The position numbers and the translations under genes are program-made. This document shows, piece by piece, positions 16,283 to 24,414 of a stretch of 64,000 bases of DNA (its first letter is position 1; every line of letters starts with the position of its first letter). The stretch is from Deltaproteobacteria bacterium (lineage in GTDB: Bacteria; Myxococcota; Myxococcia; Myxococcales; 40CM-4-68-19), in the NCBI GenBank assembly GCA_005879805.1, contig VBKL01000065.1, positions 1 to 64,000 on the forward strand. Direction: 5' to 3'. Below the pieces are notes generated by a model. It worked only from the letters and a program-made list of their open reading frames with translations. It made no database searches and was not told the DNA's origin.

Positions 16283-19153
16283 ATGGCCAACGACCGGATC
16301 GGCAATCCCGCTCTCGCCTCGCGCCTGCGGAAGTCGCTGCGCGGCGACGTCCTCTTCGACGCCTTCGACCGTGGCCGCTACTCGACGGACGCGTCCATCT
16401 ACCAGATCGAGCCCATCGGAGTGGCCCTTCCGAAAGGCGTCGAGGATATCGAAGCCGCCATCGCCATCGCCCGCGAAGAAGGCTTCCCGGTCATCGCGCG
16501 CGGCGGCGGAAGCTCGCAGAACGGACAGACCCTGGGCGAGGCGCTGGTGATGGACACCAGTCGCTACATGAACGAGGTGCTGGAGATCGACACCGCCGCG
16601 GGGACCGCGACGGTGCAGCCCGGCATCGTGCTCGACGAGCTGAATCGCAAGCTGAAGGGCACCGGCTGGTACTACCCGGTGGACGTCTCTACCTCGGCCA
16701 ACGCCACCATCGGTGGAATGACGGGCAACAACTCGGCGGGCACGCGGTCGATCAAGTACGGGATCATGGTCCACAACGTCCTCGAGGTGGAGGCCGTGCT
16801 CGCCGACGGCTCCCGCCTCGTCTTCGGCGAGGTCCCGGACGATCTCGCGAGCTCCCCCCGGCGGCTCGCCGGGATCGTGCAGGCGATGCGCGACCTCTAC
16901 CGCAACAACGCCGAGGAGATCGCGCTCCGCGTGCCGCGCCTGCTCCGCAAGGTGGGCGGTTACAACCTCGAGACCCTGGGCGGGCCGCGCCAGAACCTCG
17001 CCAAGCTCCTGGTCGGTTCCGAGGGCACGCTGGGGTTCTTCACCCGCATCAAGCTCAAGCTGCACCGGATCCCCAAGCACAAGGTCGGCGCGATCTGCCA
17101 TTTCAAGAAGTTCTACGACGCGATGGACATGACGCGGTTCATCGTGCCGCTCGGACCGTCGGCCGTCGAGGTCGTGGACCGGACCATGCTCGAGCTCGCC
17201 CGGCAGATCGCCACCTTCCGGGCGGCGATCGAGCGTCACGTCAAGGGTTCGCCCGACGCCATCCTGCTGGTCGAGTTCGCCGGCGAGGATCAGGCCCCGC
17301 TTCTCGAGTCGATCGGACGCCTCGAGGAATTGCTCGCCGATCACGGATATCCGGATTCGGTGGTGCGCACCCTCGACGCGAAATCGCAGGCCGACATGAC
17401 CGCGGTGCGCAAGGCGGGCCTCAACATCATGATGTCGATGAAGGGCGACGGGAAACCGATCTCCTTCATCGAGGACTGCGCCGTTCCCCTCGACGATCTC
17501 GCCAACTTCACCGACCGGTTGACGAAGGTCTTCCACAAGCACGGCACCGAGGGCACCTGGTACGCCCACGCTTCGGTCGGATGCCTGCACGTCCGCCCCA
17601 TCCTCAACATGAAGGACGAGGCCGGCGCGAGGAAGATGCGGGCCATCGCCGAAGAGGCCTTCGCGATCGTCAAGGAGTACAAGGGCTCGCACTCCGGCGA
17701 GCACGGCGACGGCCTCAGCCGTTCCGAGTTCCACGAGATGATGTTCGGCGAGCGCCTGGTGCGCGCGTTCGAAGCGGTCAAGGACGCGTTCGATCCCGGG
17801 CGACTGCTCAATCCCGGGAAGATCGTCCGCGCCCCGAAGATGGATGACCGCACGCTCTTCCGTTACAAGCCCGGTTATCGGGCCCTACCGATGACGACCG
17901 CGCTCGACTGGTCCGGATCGGGCGGATTCCTCGCCGCGACGGAGATGTGCAACAACAACGGGAACTGCCGGAAGTTCGAAGCGGTGATGTGCCCGAGCTA
18001 CCAGGCTACGCTCGAAGAAAAGGACGTGACCCGCGGCCGAGCCAACAGCCTGCGGCTGGCGCTGAGCGGCCAGCTCGGTCCGGATGCCCTGGTCTCCGAC
18101 GAGATGAAGGAGACTCTCGACCTCTGCGTCGCCTGCAAGGCCTGCCGGCGCGAATGTCCCGTCGGCGTCGACGTCTCGCGGATGAAGATCGAGTTCCTGC
18201 ACCACTGGCACGCGCGCCACGGCATTTCCGCCAAATCGAGACTGACGGCCTATCTGCCCCGCTACGCCAGGATGGCAAGCCGGCTCGCGCCGCTCATCAA
18301 CCTGCGCAACTCGGCGGGCCCGCTGGCCGCTCTGGGCGAGAAGCTCACCGGGATGAGCGCCAAGCGGAAACTCCCGGCCTGGCGGCGCGACTTCTATCGC
18401 GCGCCACCAACCAAGCAGGCGGGAAGGGAAGTGGCGCTCTTCGTCGATTGCTTCTCCCGGTACTTCGAGCCGGAGAACGCACGCGCCGCGCGATCGGTCC
18501 TCGAGGCCGGCGGATACACCGTGGTGGAGGACGGCTCCGCGCGGCCGCTGTGCTGCGGGCGCACCTTCCTGAGCGCCGGGCTCGTGGACGAGGCTCGAGA
18601 GGAGTTGACCCGCGTCGTCGCCGCGCTCGGCACCAAGGCGGAGCAGGGCGTGCCCATCGTCGGCCTCGAGCCATCTTGCCTCCTCACCTTGCGCGACGAG
18701 CTACCGGTGGTCGTGAAGGACGGCCCCCTCGAGGCGATCGGCAAGCAAGCGATGCTCTTCGAGGAGTTCCTCGCCGGCGAAGCCCGTCGCAAGACTCTCT
18801 CGCTGCCGTTCCGGAAGAACGGCGCTCGCAAGGCATATCTGCACGGGCACTGTCACCAGAAGGCGCTCGGGACCATGCCCGACGTCATCGCCGCGCTCCA
18901 GCTCGTGCCCGGCCTCTCCGTGGAAGTGATCGAGTCGAGCTGCTGCGGGATGGCGGGCGCGTTCGGCTACGAGGCGGAGCACTACGACGTCTCGATGCGC
19001 ATGGCGGAGCGGAGCTTGCTCCCGGCAGTCCGCGCCGCGCCGCCCGATGCGCTCATCGTCGCCGACGGGACCAGCTGCCGGCACCAGATTGCGGACGGAA
19101 CGGGCCGGCGCGCGGAGCACGTCGCGCGGATCTTCGCCTCCGCGCTGACATAG
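16283..19153 (+). CDS. FAD-linked oxidase fused to Fe-S/CCG domains (YdiJ/D-lactate dehydrogenase type)
   Basis: A 956-residue three-part flavoprotein. The N-terminus is a PCMH-type FAD-binding domain (PVIARGGGSSQNGQTLGEAL, STSANATIGGMTGNNSAGTRS), followed by the FAD-oxidase C domain (GSHSGEHGDGLSRSEFHE, FDPGRLLNPGKIV). Next come two ferredoxin-like clusters, CNNNGNCRKFEAVMCPSY and CVACKACRRECPVG. Two CCG heterodisulfide-reductase-like motifs close the protein (CCGRTFLSAGL and CCGMAGAFGYEAEH). The layout equals E. coli YdiJ and related D-2-hydroxyacid (D-lactate, glycolate) dehydrogenases, which pass electrons to the quinone pool or another carrier. ATG 16283 is preceded by a run of C and lacks a strong ribosome site. 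Confidence 0.85.
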   Translation: MANDRIGNPALASRLRKSLRGDVLFDAFDRGRYSTDASIYQIEPIGVALPKGVEDIEAAIAIAREEGFPVIARGGGSSQNGQTLGEALVMDTSRYMNEVLEIDTAAGTATVQPGIVLDELNRKLKGTGWYYPVDVSTSANATIGGMTGNNSAGTRSIKYGIMVHNVLEVEAVLADGSRLVFGEVPDDLASSPRRLAGIVQAMRDLYRNNAEEIALRVPRLLRKVGGYNLETLGGPRQNLAKLLVGSEGTLGFFTRIKLKLHRIPKHKVGAICHFKKFYDAMDMTRFIVPLGPSAVEVVDRTMLELARQIATFRAAIERHVKGSPDAILLVEFAGEDQAPLLESIGRLEELLADHGYPDSVVRTLDAKSQADMTAVRKAGLNIMMSMKGDGKPISFIEDCAVPLDDLANFTDRLTKVFHKHGTEGTWYAHASVGCLHVRPILNMKDEAGARKMRAIAEEAFAIVKEYKGSHSGEHGDGLSRSEFHEMMFGERLVRAFEAVKDAFDPGRLLNPGKIVRAPKMDDRTLFRYKPGYRALPMTTALDWSGSGGFLAATEMCNNNGNCRKFEAVMCPSYQATLEEKDVTRGRANSLRLALSGQLGPDALVSDEMKETLDLCVACKACRRECPVGVDVSRMKIEFLHHWHARHGISAKSRLTAYLPRYARMASRLAPLINLRNSAGPLAALGEKLTGMSAKRKLPAWRRDFYRAPPTKQAGREVALFVDCFSRYFEPENARAARSVLEAGGYTVVEDGSARPLCCGRTFLSAGLVDEAREELTRVVAALGTKAEQGVPIVGLEPSCLLTLRDELPVVVKDGPLEAIGKQAMLFEEFLAGEARRKTLSLPFRKNGARKAYLHGHCHQKALGTMPDVIAALQLVPGLSVEVIESSCCGMAGAFGYEAEHYDVSMRMAERSLLPAVRAAPPDALIVADGTSCRHQIADGTGRRAEHVARIFASALT

Positions 19154-19206
19154 TGCCCCGACCGCGGCACTCGCGATCGCACGCAACTTTTGCGCGAGTC
19201 CGCGAT

Positions 19207-20037
19207 TTACGCGCAAAAATCGGCGATCGCTCGCAGCGCGTCCGGGTGCGCCACGACGCCGTAGTGGTTGGCGTCGACCTCGACTGCCTGCGCCGAAGGC
19301 ACCGCGGCGAGGAATGCGTCGCGCAGCGCGGCTCCGACGATGAAACCGGTGCCCGGCAACAGGGGGCGTGCTGCTCGCACGAGCAGCACCGGCATGCGGA
19401 GCCATTTCCAGAAATGGCCGGCGTCGTGGGTGCTTCCATAGACCGCGTCCTCGAGCACCGCCTCCTTGGAGGTCCTGGAACGTACCCCGCCCGGGACCTC
19501 TTCTAGATCGTAGAGATAAGCGGGTCCCCACACCTCCCACGGGACCGCCGCGCCGATCTTGCGGATGGTTTCGCAATACACCTCGGCGCTGGGAAAGACG
19601 GCTCCCAGCCGCTCGACGGCCGCGCGGATGGGCGGGATGGCCGCCGCCTCCGGCACCCCGACGCCGTCGATGAGGACCAGGCGGCGGATGCGGCCGGCAT
19701 CGATCGCTGCGACTTCCATAGAGACGAAGGCGCCCATGGAATGCCCGACCAGGTCGAAGGACTCGAACCCGAGGAGGCGCGCCGCCGCGAGGACGTCCTC
19801 TGCGTGGCGCCGCCAGCCGTACGTGCCGGGAGCGGTCGGCGGGCTGAAGCCCCGGCCCCGCAAGTCCAGGGCGACGACGGGACGGCCCCGCGCTACCAGC
19901 GTGCGCGCGACGGAGTCGAAGCTGCGCGCGTTGGCGGAGAGGCCGGGTACGCAAAGCACGGGAACGCCCGTCCCGGCCCCATGGCGGAGAGCCCGCATCG
20001 TGCCGGAGGGAAGCTGCAAGTCGAGGGAGTCGGCCAT
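19207..20037 (-). CDS. alpha/beta hydrolase next to the PHA genes
   Basis: A 276-residue alpha/beta hydrolase. The HG-like oxyanion region is VPVLCVPGLSANARSFD, the nucleophile elbow is LVGHSMGAFVSME, and a C-terminal histidine lies in EVDANHYGVVAHPD. The enzyme should hydrolyse an ester, thioester or related bond. It is divergent from phaR: if ATG 20037 is the start, the PhaR-type palindrome at 20042-20056 lies exactly between the two genes. An upstream in-frame ATG at 20061 would put that palindrome inside the coding region. Its place suggests control by PhaR and perhaps a role in PHA oligomer turnover, which is inference. Confidence 0.75.
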   Translation of the reverse strand: MADSLDLQLPSGTMRALRHGAGTGVPVLCVPGLSANARSFDSVARTLVARGRPVVALDLRGRGFSPPTAPGTYGWRRHAEDVLAAARLLGFESFDLVGHSMGAFVSMEVAAIDAGRIRRLVLIDGVGVPEAAAIPPIRAAVERLGAVFPSAEVYCETIRKIGAAVPWEVWGPAYLYDLEEVPGGVRSRTSKEAVLEDAVYGSTHDAGHFWKWLRMPVLLVRAARPLLPGTGFIVGAALRDAFLAAVPSAQAVEVDANHYGVVAHPDALRAIADFCA

Positions 20038-20041
20038 CTGG

Positions 20042-20056
20042 TGTTGCGATGCAACA
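20042..20056. promoter_or_regulatory. PhaR-type operator 1 (hydrolase/phaR divergent region)
   Basis: TGTTGC-GAT-GCAACA is a perfect palindrome with a 3-base spacer, located between the divergent hydrolase and phaR starts. PhaR repressors of other bacteria bind TGC-N3-GCA-centred palindromes. The same pattern recurs twice at the phasin promoter, and 11 bases (20051-20061) are identical to 20572-20582. Confidence 0.7.
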
Positions 20057-20082
20057 TCCATGATAGTGCCCGCGGAGGAAAC

Positions 20083-20562
20083 GTGCTCATCAAGAAGTAT
20101 GGCAACCGCCGTCTCTACGATACCGTCCAGAGCCGATACATCACGCTCGAGGAGTTGGGCGGGCTCATCCGGGACGGCCAGGACGTGCGCGTCGCCGACG
20201 CCAGGACCGGCGAGGACCTGACCACCGCCACCCTGGCCCAGATCATCATCGAGGGACGCGGTGCGGCGCGCCTGCTGCCCGTTCCGCTCCTCGTGCAACT
20301 CATCCGCATGGGAGACGATGCGCTGGCGGAATTCCTCGGCCAGTACGTGACCTGGGCGCTGGAAGTGTACCTGCAGGCCCGGCAAGGATTGCAGACCATG
20401 GCTCCGTTCAATCCGCTGCTCGCTTTCGCTCCGGGCGGTCTTTCGCGTGCGTTCGGGACGGGCGCGCCGCCGCCCCGGCCGGCGCCGCCTTCCGACGAGG
20501 TTGCCGAGTTGCGTCGCGAGATCGAGGACCTGAAGAAAACCGTGAAGAAACGCCGCCGTTGA
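20083..20562 (+). CDS. phaR: polyhydroxyalkanoate synthesis regulator PhaR
   Basis: GTG 20083 follows GGAGG by 4 bases. The 159-residue protein opens with IKKYGNRRLYDTVQSRYITL, the conserved DNA-binding domain of PhaR. It then has a granule-binding region (QIIIEGRGAARLLPVPLLVQLIRMG, FLGQYVTWALEVYLQARQG). A Pro-rich linker and a short coiled tail (SDEVAELRREIEDLKKTVKK) close it. PhaR represses phasin and its own gene, and is released when it binds nascent PHA polymer. Operator-like palindromes flank this gene on both sides, which supports self-regulation. Confidence 0.93.
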   Translation: MLIKKYGNRRLYDTVQSRYITLEELGGLIRDGQDVRVADARTGEDLTTATLAQIIIEGRGAARLLPVPLLVQLIRMGDDALAEFLGQYVTWALEVYLQARQGLQTMAPFNPLLAFAPGGLSRAFGTGAPPPRPAPPSDEVAELRREIEDLKKTVKKRRR

Positions 20563-20577
20563 TGGTGCATCGCAACA
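20563..20577. promoter_or_regulatory. PhaR-type operator 2
   Basis: TGGTGC-ATC-GCAACA differs from operator 1 by one arm base. It starts at the stop codon of phaR and ends 6 bases before the -35 hexamer of the phasin promoter. Its right arm continues into GCAACATCCAT, the 11 bases shared with the phaR promoter region. Confidence 0.65.
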
Positions 20578-20583
20578 TCCATC

Positions 20584-20611
20584 TTGACAGCACGTCGGGC
20601 CGCGTTATGTT
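20584..20611 (+). promoter_or_regulatory. phasin promoter
   Basis: A perfect -35 TTGACA (20584-20589) and TATGTT (20606-20611, four of six matches to TATAAT) are separated by 16 bases. Operator 2 abuts the -35 side and operator 3 overlaps the -10, so a bound PhaR would block polymerase. The predicted transcript start, near 20618, lies about 53 bases before the phasin ATG. Confidence 0.65.
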
Positions 20612-20622
20612 GCGCTGCACAA
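20608..20622. promoter_or_regulatory. PhaR-type operator 3, overlapping the phasin -10
   Basis: TGTTGC-GCT-GCACAA keeps the TGTTGC left arm and GCA of the right arm. Its centre lies 45 bases from that of operator 2, and it covers the -10 element of the phasin promoter. Confidence 0.55.
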
Positions 20623-20670
20623 GAGAAACCGGCGGTGCGCAGGGCCCCGCCGAAAACCAAGGAGCAGACC

Positions 20671-20937
20671 ATGGCGGAGTTCAAGGCGCAGGTGGAGCAG
20701 GCGGCGAATTCGTTCGAGAAGGCGGTCTCGGAGCAGACCACCAGGTTCGAGGCGGCGGTCTCGGAATGGACCAAGCTGCAGAGCAAGGGGTTCGCGCAGG
20801 CGAACGCGATCTTCGAGGACTTCGCCCGCGTGGCCCGCGAGCAGATCGCTTTCGCCGATCAGCTGGGCGGCGAGTGGCGCAAGGTCGTTCTCGCCTCGGC
20901 GAAGAGCGCCAGCGAAGTTCTTGCGCCAAAGGCGTAG
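20671..20937 (+). CDS. phaP: phasin (PHA granule-associated protein)
   Basis: An 88-residue, nearly all-helical amphipathic protein without Cys (AEFKAQVEQAANSFEKAVSE, TRFEAAVSEWTKLQSKGFAQ, FEDFARVAREQIAFADQLGGEW), as in short phasins that coat PHA granules. AAGGAG lies 6 bases before ATG 20671. Position directly after phaR and behind a promoter framed by PhaR-type operators is typical of phaP. It is shorter than many phasins (about 110-190), but the amphipathic pattern is complete. The assignment rests mainly on context. Confidence 0.8.
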   Translation: MAEFKAQVEQAANSFEKAVSEQTTRFEAAVSEWTKLQSKGFAQANAIFEDFARVAREQIAFADQLGGEWRKVVLASAKSASEVLAPKA

Positions 20938-21054
20938 AGTGACCTTTCCTGGCCAGGCGGCGGTGGCTGCCTGGCCTGCAGGTCCCTGGCTCGCTTACTG
21001 CATCGGGCCTCCACGGGCGCCATCGCCCATTACCCGATCGCAGGAGGGGTTCCC

Positions 21055-21801
21055 TTGGCTGCAAAGCTGGAAGGAAGAGTCGCGCTCGTCACGGGCGCGT
21101 CGCGAGGACTGGGACGTGCCATCGCGCTGAAGCTCGCGGAGGAAGGCGCTCGGGTCGCGCTCAACTACCGCAGCGGTGAGCTCGAAGCGCGACAGGTCGC
21201 GGACGAGATCATCGCGCGAGGCGGGACGACCTTCCTCCTCCGCGGGGACGTGAGCGTGAAGGAGGAAGCGCGCGCCCTCGTCGCCAAGACCATCGAGCAC
21301 TGGGGACGTCTCGACATCCTCGTCAACAACGCCGGGATCACCCGCGACAAATCGCTCAAGAAGCTCACCGACGACGACTGGACCGAGGTCATCGCCGTCA
21401 ACCTGAACAGCGTGTACTACTGCACGAGCGCGGCGATGAAGGCGATGTCCGATCAGAAGTTCGGGCGCATCGTCAACATCAGCTCGTTCGTCGGCCAGGC
21501 GGGGAACTTCGGCCAGACCAACTACTCGGCCTCGAAGGGCGGCATCATCGCCTTCACCAAGAGCGCCGCCATCGAGCTCGCCAAGTTCAACATCACCGTC
21601 AACGCCATCGCTCCGGGCTTCACCGAGACCGACATGCTCGCCAAGGTCGCCGAGCCGGTCAGGCAGCAGATCCTGGCGAAGATCCCGATGGGCAGATTCG
21701 GCAAGCCGGAAGAGATCGCGAAGGCCGTGGCGTTCCTCTGCACCGACGGCGACTACATCACCGGCCAGCAGATCAACGTCAACGGCGGCGTCTACATGTG
21801 A
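21055..21801 (+). CDS. phaB: acetoacetyl-CoA reductase (FabG-like short-chain dehydrogenase)
   Basis: A 248-residue classical short-chain dehydrogenase. TGASRGLGRAIA binds NADPH, NNAG is present, and the catalytic set is Ser in NISSFVG, Tyr and Lys in YSASKGG. PGFTETDML and the terminal GQQINVNGGVYM are characteristic. TTG 21055 has AGGAGG 8 bases upstream. In this PHA locus it should reduce acetoacetyl-CoA to (R)-3-hydroxybutyryl-CoA. FabG (3-oxoacyl-ACP reductase) is the paralogous alternative; context favours PhaB. Confidence 0.88.
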   Translation: MAAKLEGRVALVTGASRGLGRAIALKLAEEGARVALNYRSGELEARQVADEIIARGGTTFLLRGDVSVKEEARALVAKTIEHWGRLDILVNNAGITRDKSLKKLTDDDWTEVIAVNLNSVYYCTSAAMKAMSDQKFGRIVNISSFVGQAGNFGQTNYSASKGGIIAFTKSAAIELAKFNITVNAIAPGFTETDMLAKVAEPVRQQILAKIPMGRFGKPEEIAKAVAFLCTDGDYITGQQINVNGGVYM

Positions 21802-21812
21802 AAGAGGGAACC

Positions 21813-22199
21813 GTGCCCTTTGCATTCGATTTGATGGGAAAGTTGCGCAAGGCCCGCGACCAGGGAATGGAGTCGTGGGCCAAAACAGCCATCCAGCTCA
21901 CCAGCTCGGAGCCGTACGCGAGAGCGAACTACCTGCTCTCGCAGCCCTGGCTCATCGCCGCAGGCATCTTCCGCAAGTCGCGCGAGAAGGCGATGTCGCA
22001 GGTGCTCGCCCAGCTCAACATGCCTTCCCGTGAGGAGGTGCTGGGGCTCTCCCAGCGCCTCACCCACATCGAGATGGTGCTCGACGATCTGGGCGCGGCG
22101 ATCGAGGCGGCGCGGTCCGCACCCGCCGAGCCCGAAGCTCCCCGCGCGGCGCAGGGGAACGGTGCACGCGTCCGCCCGCTCGCGGCCGGAGAGGGATGA
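21813..22199 (+). CDS. phaE/phasin-like helical protein preceding phaC
   Basis: A 128-residue helical protein (AFDLMGKLRKARDQGMESW, YARANYLLSQPWLIAAGIFR, SREEVLGLSQRLTHIEMVLDDL). The last part (SREEVLGLSQRLTHIE) resembles the C-terminal regulatory segment of class III synthase subunit PhaE and poly(R)-hydroxyalkanoic acid synthase-associated proteins. GTG 21813 follows GAGGGAACC; an upstream GTG at 21798 overlaps phaB. Its stop overlaps the start of phaC (ATGA), so the two are translationally coupled. It probably forms a complex with PhaC; the exact class is uncertain. Confidence 0.65.
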   Translation: MPFAFDLMGKLRKARDQGMESWAKTAIQLTSSEPYARANYLLSQPWLIAAGIFRKSREKAMSQVLAQLNMPSREEVLGLSQRLTHIEMVLDDLGAAIEAARSAPAEPEAPRAAQGNGARVRPLAAGEG

Positions 22200-23075
22200 G
22201 CATGGCCGGACCCCAGGGAGTCTCCGGCGGCTTCGCTGACGCCTTCGAGCGGCTTTCCCTCGCCGCCCGCAACGCGCTCAAGGTCAGCACCACCCGGGCG
22301 ACGATCGGGAACACCCGGACCGGAGGACAGCGATCTCGGGCTCGAAGATTACGTGCTCGAGTACCTGCCCCGCGCGCTCCGGAAGGTGAAGGCGGTCTCG
22401 GGATCGAGCTCCTTCACCGTCCTCGGATGGTGCATCGGCGCCATCCTCTCGACGCTCTACGCCGCGCTCCGGCCGGACGACGGGATCGAAAACCTCATCC
22501 TCCTCACCGCGCCGCTCGACTTCGCCAACAAGGAAGCGATCAAGCTCTCCCGCATGACCGCGGAGCGCAATTTCGACGTCGATCGCATGCTCGACGCCCA
22601 CGGAAACATGCCGGCCGAGTTGCTCGACTACGGCGCGAAGATGCTCAAGCCGGTGGAGAACTTCATCGGCAGCTACGTGCGGCTCTTCGACAACCTCCAC
22701 GATCCGAAGGTCGTCGATTCCTGGCACGCCATGAACACCTGGGTGTCGGACGGCATCCCGATGGCGGCCCGGACGTACCGCCAGCTGGTGGTCGAGTTCT
22801 ACCGCGAGAACCGGCTGATGAACGGCACCCTGTCGCTGCGGGGCGAGAAGGTGGATCTCGGCCGGCTGCGCGCGAACCTGCTCGACGTCATCGCGGAGGA
22901 CGACCACATCACGCCGCCTTGCCAGTCGGAGACGGTGGTCGAGAAGGTGGGCAGCGCCGACAAGACGTTGCTGCGGGTTCCCGGCGGCCACATCGGAATG
23001 ATGGTGGGCGGCGCGGCCGCCCGGTCGACGTGGCCGAAGATCGAAGGCTGGCTTTCGGCGCGATCGAAGGGGTAG
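22196..23075 (+). pseudogene. phaC: class III-like PHA synthase phaC with internal frame-breaking deletion
   Basis: The C-terminal 240 residues are clearly PhaC: GLEDYVLEYLPRALRKVK, lipase-like box GWCIGAI with the catalytic Cys, TAPLDFANKEA, MNTWVSDGIPM, Asp in VIAEDDHITPP and His in GGHIGMMVG. The N-terminal 40 residues (from ATG 22196, FERLSLAARNALKV, TTRATIGNT) belong to the same family. Between them about 60 residues expected in the alpha/beta core are missing, and the frame changes near 22310. The junction word CCCGGACCG fits both flanks (NTRTE and PGPED coding), as expected for a deletion between 9-base direct repeats or a collapsed assembly. As written the gene cannot make a synthase. 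It would use (R)-3-hydroxyacyl-CoA to make the polymer. Confidence 0.8.
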
Positions 23076-23080
23076 TGCGT

Positions 23081-24295
23081 TCAGGAGCCGCGAATGAAGC
23101 TGGCGATGCGGGGAGCGATCTCCTCTCGCCAGCGCCTTCCGCTGAAGACTCCGTAGTGGCCCGCGCCGGACTGCACGTACTCTTGCCGGCGTCCCGCGGG
23201 GATCGACGTGCAGAGATCGTGCGCCGCAAAGGTCTGGCCGGCCCCGGTGATGTCGTCCTTCTCGCCCTCGATGGTGAACAGCGCCGTCGCCTCGATGGCC
23301 GTGGGGCGGACCGGCCGCTTTCCGCGCCAGACCATCTCGCCGCGCGCCAGATCGTGGCGCTGGAAGACGCTGGCGATGGTCTGCAGGTAGTACTCGGCGG
23401 GCAGGTCCATCACCGCCAGGTAGTCGTCGTAGAAGCGCCGCACGACCTCCGCGCTCTCTTCGTCGCCCGCGAGGAGGTCGCGGTACAGGCGGCGGTGGGC
23501 ATCGGCGTGGCGGCCGACGTTGAGCGAGACGAACGCGGTGAGTTGCAAGAAACCCGGATAGACCTTGCGCAAGAAGCCCGGCTCGCCGGCCGGGACGCGC
23601 TGGATGGCCGTCATCTCGAACCAGCGCAACGAGCGGGTGGTCGCGACGCGGTCGACCTGCGTCGGGTTCTTGCGCGCGTCGATGGGCCCGGCCATGAGCG
23701 TCATGCTCCGCGGCGTCGCGGGATCCCGATCCTCGGCGAGGAGCGAGACGGCCGCGAGGACCGGAACGCTCGGCTGGCACACCGCGATGACATGCACGTC
23801 GGGTCCCAGGGCCTGCAGGAACCGCCGCACGAGATCGACGTAGTCGTCCAGATCGAACCGGCCCGCCGAGAGCGGGACGAGGCGGGCATCGATCCAGTCG
23901 GTGAGGTAGAGGTCGTGATCGGGCAGGAGCCGCTGGACGGTGTCGCGCAAGAGCGATGCGTGGTGGCCCGAGAGCGGAGCGACCACCAGCACCTTCGGGT
24001 CGCGGCGGCGCGCGTCGCGCTCGAAGTGGACCAGATTGCAGAACGGCGTGCCCAGGCAGACCACTTCCCGCACCGCGACGGTACGGCCGTCGATCCCGGT
24101 CGTCTCGAGCCCGAAGGGCGGCTTCGCGTAGCTGCGCGTCGCCCTCTCGAGAAGCTCGCTCGCCGACGCGACCGACCGGCCGAAAAGCGTTCCCGCTCCG
24201 GGGAAGGCGGGGTGCGACCAGAGGGCCTGCACCGCCGAGGCCCACGAGTTGACCGGAGCAACCATCGCGCGGCCGAGGCTGTAGGAACCGTACAT
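23081..24295 (-). CDS. phaZ: intracellular PHB depolymerase
   Basis: A 404-residue soluble protein that matches intracellular poly(3-hydroxybutyrate) depolymerases of the PhaZ1 type. It has no signal peptide. The nucleophile region VHVIAVCQPSVPVLAA has Cys173 in place of the usual lipase Ser, as in this family. Further marks are YLTDWIDARLVPLSAGRF, MTLMAGPIDARKNPT, the Asp in EGEKDDITGAG, and the His in SGAGHYGVFSG. It degrades native granules to hydroxybutyrate units. It is convergent with phaC, only 5 bases apart, and divergent from the KAS III-like gene. Confidence 0.93.
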   Translation of the reverse strand: MYGSYSLGRAMVAPVNSWASAVQALWSHPAFPGAGTLFGRSVASASELLERATRSYAKPPFGLETTGIDGRTVAVREVVCLGTPFCNLVHFERDARRRDPKVLVVAPLSGHHASLLRDTVQRLLPDHDLYLTDWIDARLVPLSAGRFDLDDYVDLVRRFLQALGPDVHVIAVCQPSVPVLAAVSLLAEDRDPATPRSMTLMAGPIDARKNPTQVDRVATTRSLRWFEMTAIQRVPAGEPGFLRKVYPGFLQLTAFVSLNVGRHADAHRRLYRDLLAGDEESAEVVRRFYDDYLAVMDLPAEYYLQTIASVFQRHDLARGEMVWRGKRPVRPTAIEATALFTIEGEKDDITGAGQTFAAHDLCTSIPAGRRQEYVQSGAGHYGVFSGRRWREEIAPRIASFIRGS

Positions 24296-24414
24296 GGCGA
24301 AACCCTAGCCCAGAACTGCGCGCGCCGGGCATTCGTCGCGCAAGACTGTCGGGTGGCCGCCGTCTTGCTTGGTTTGCGTCGAGGTCGCCTGTCCAAATCG
24401 CGAAGGATTTGCCG

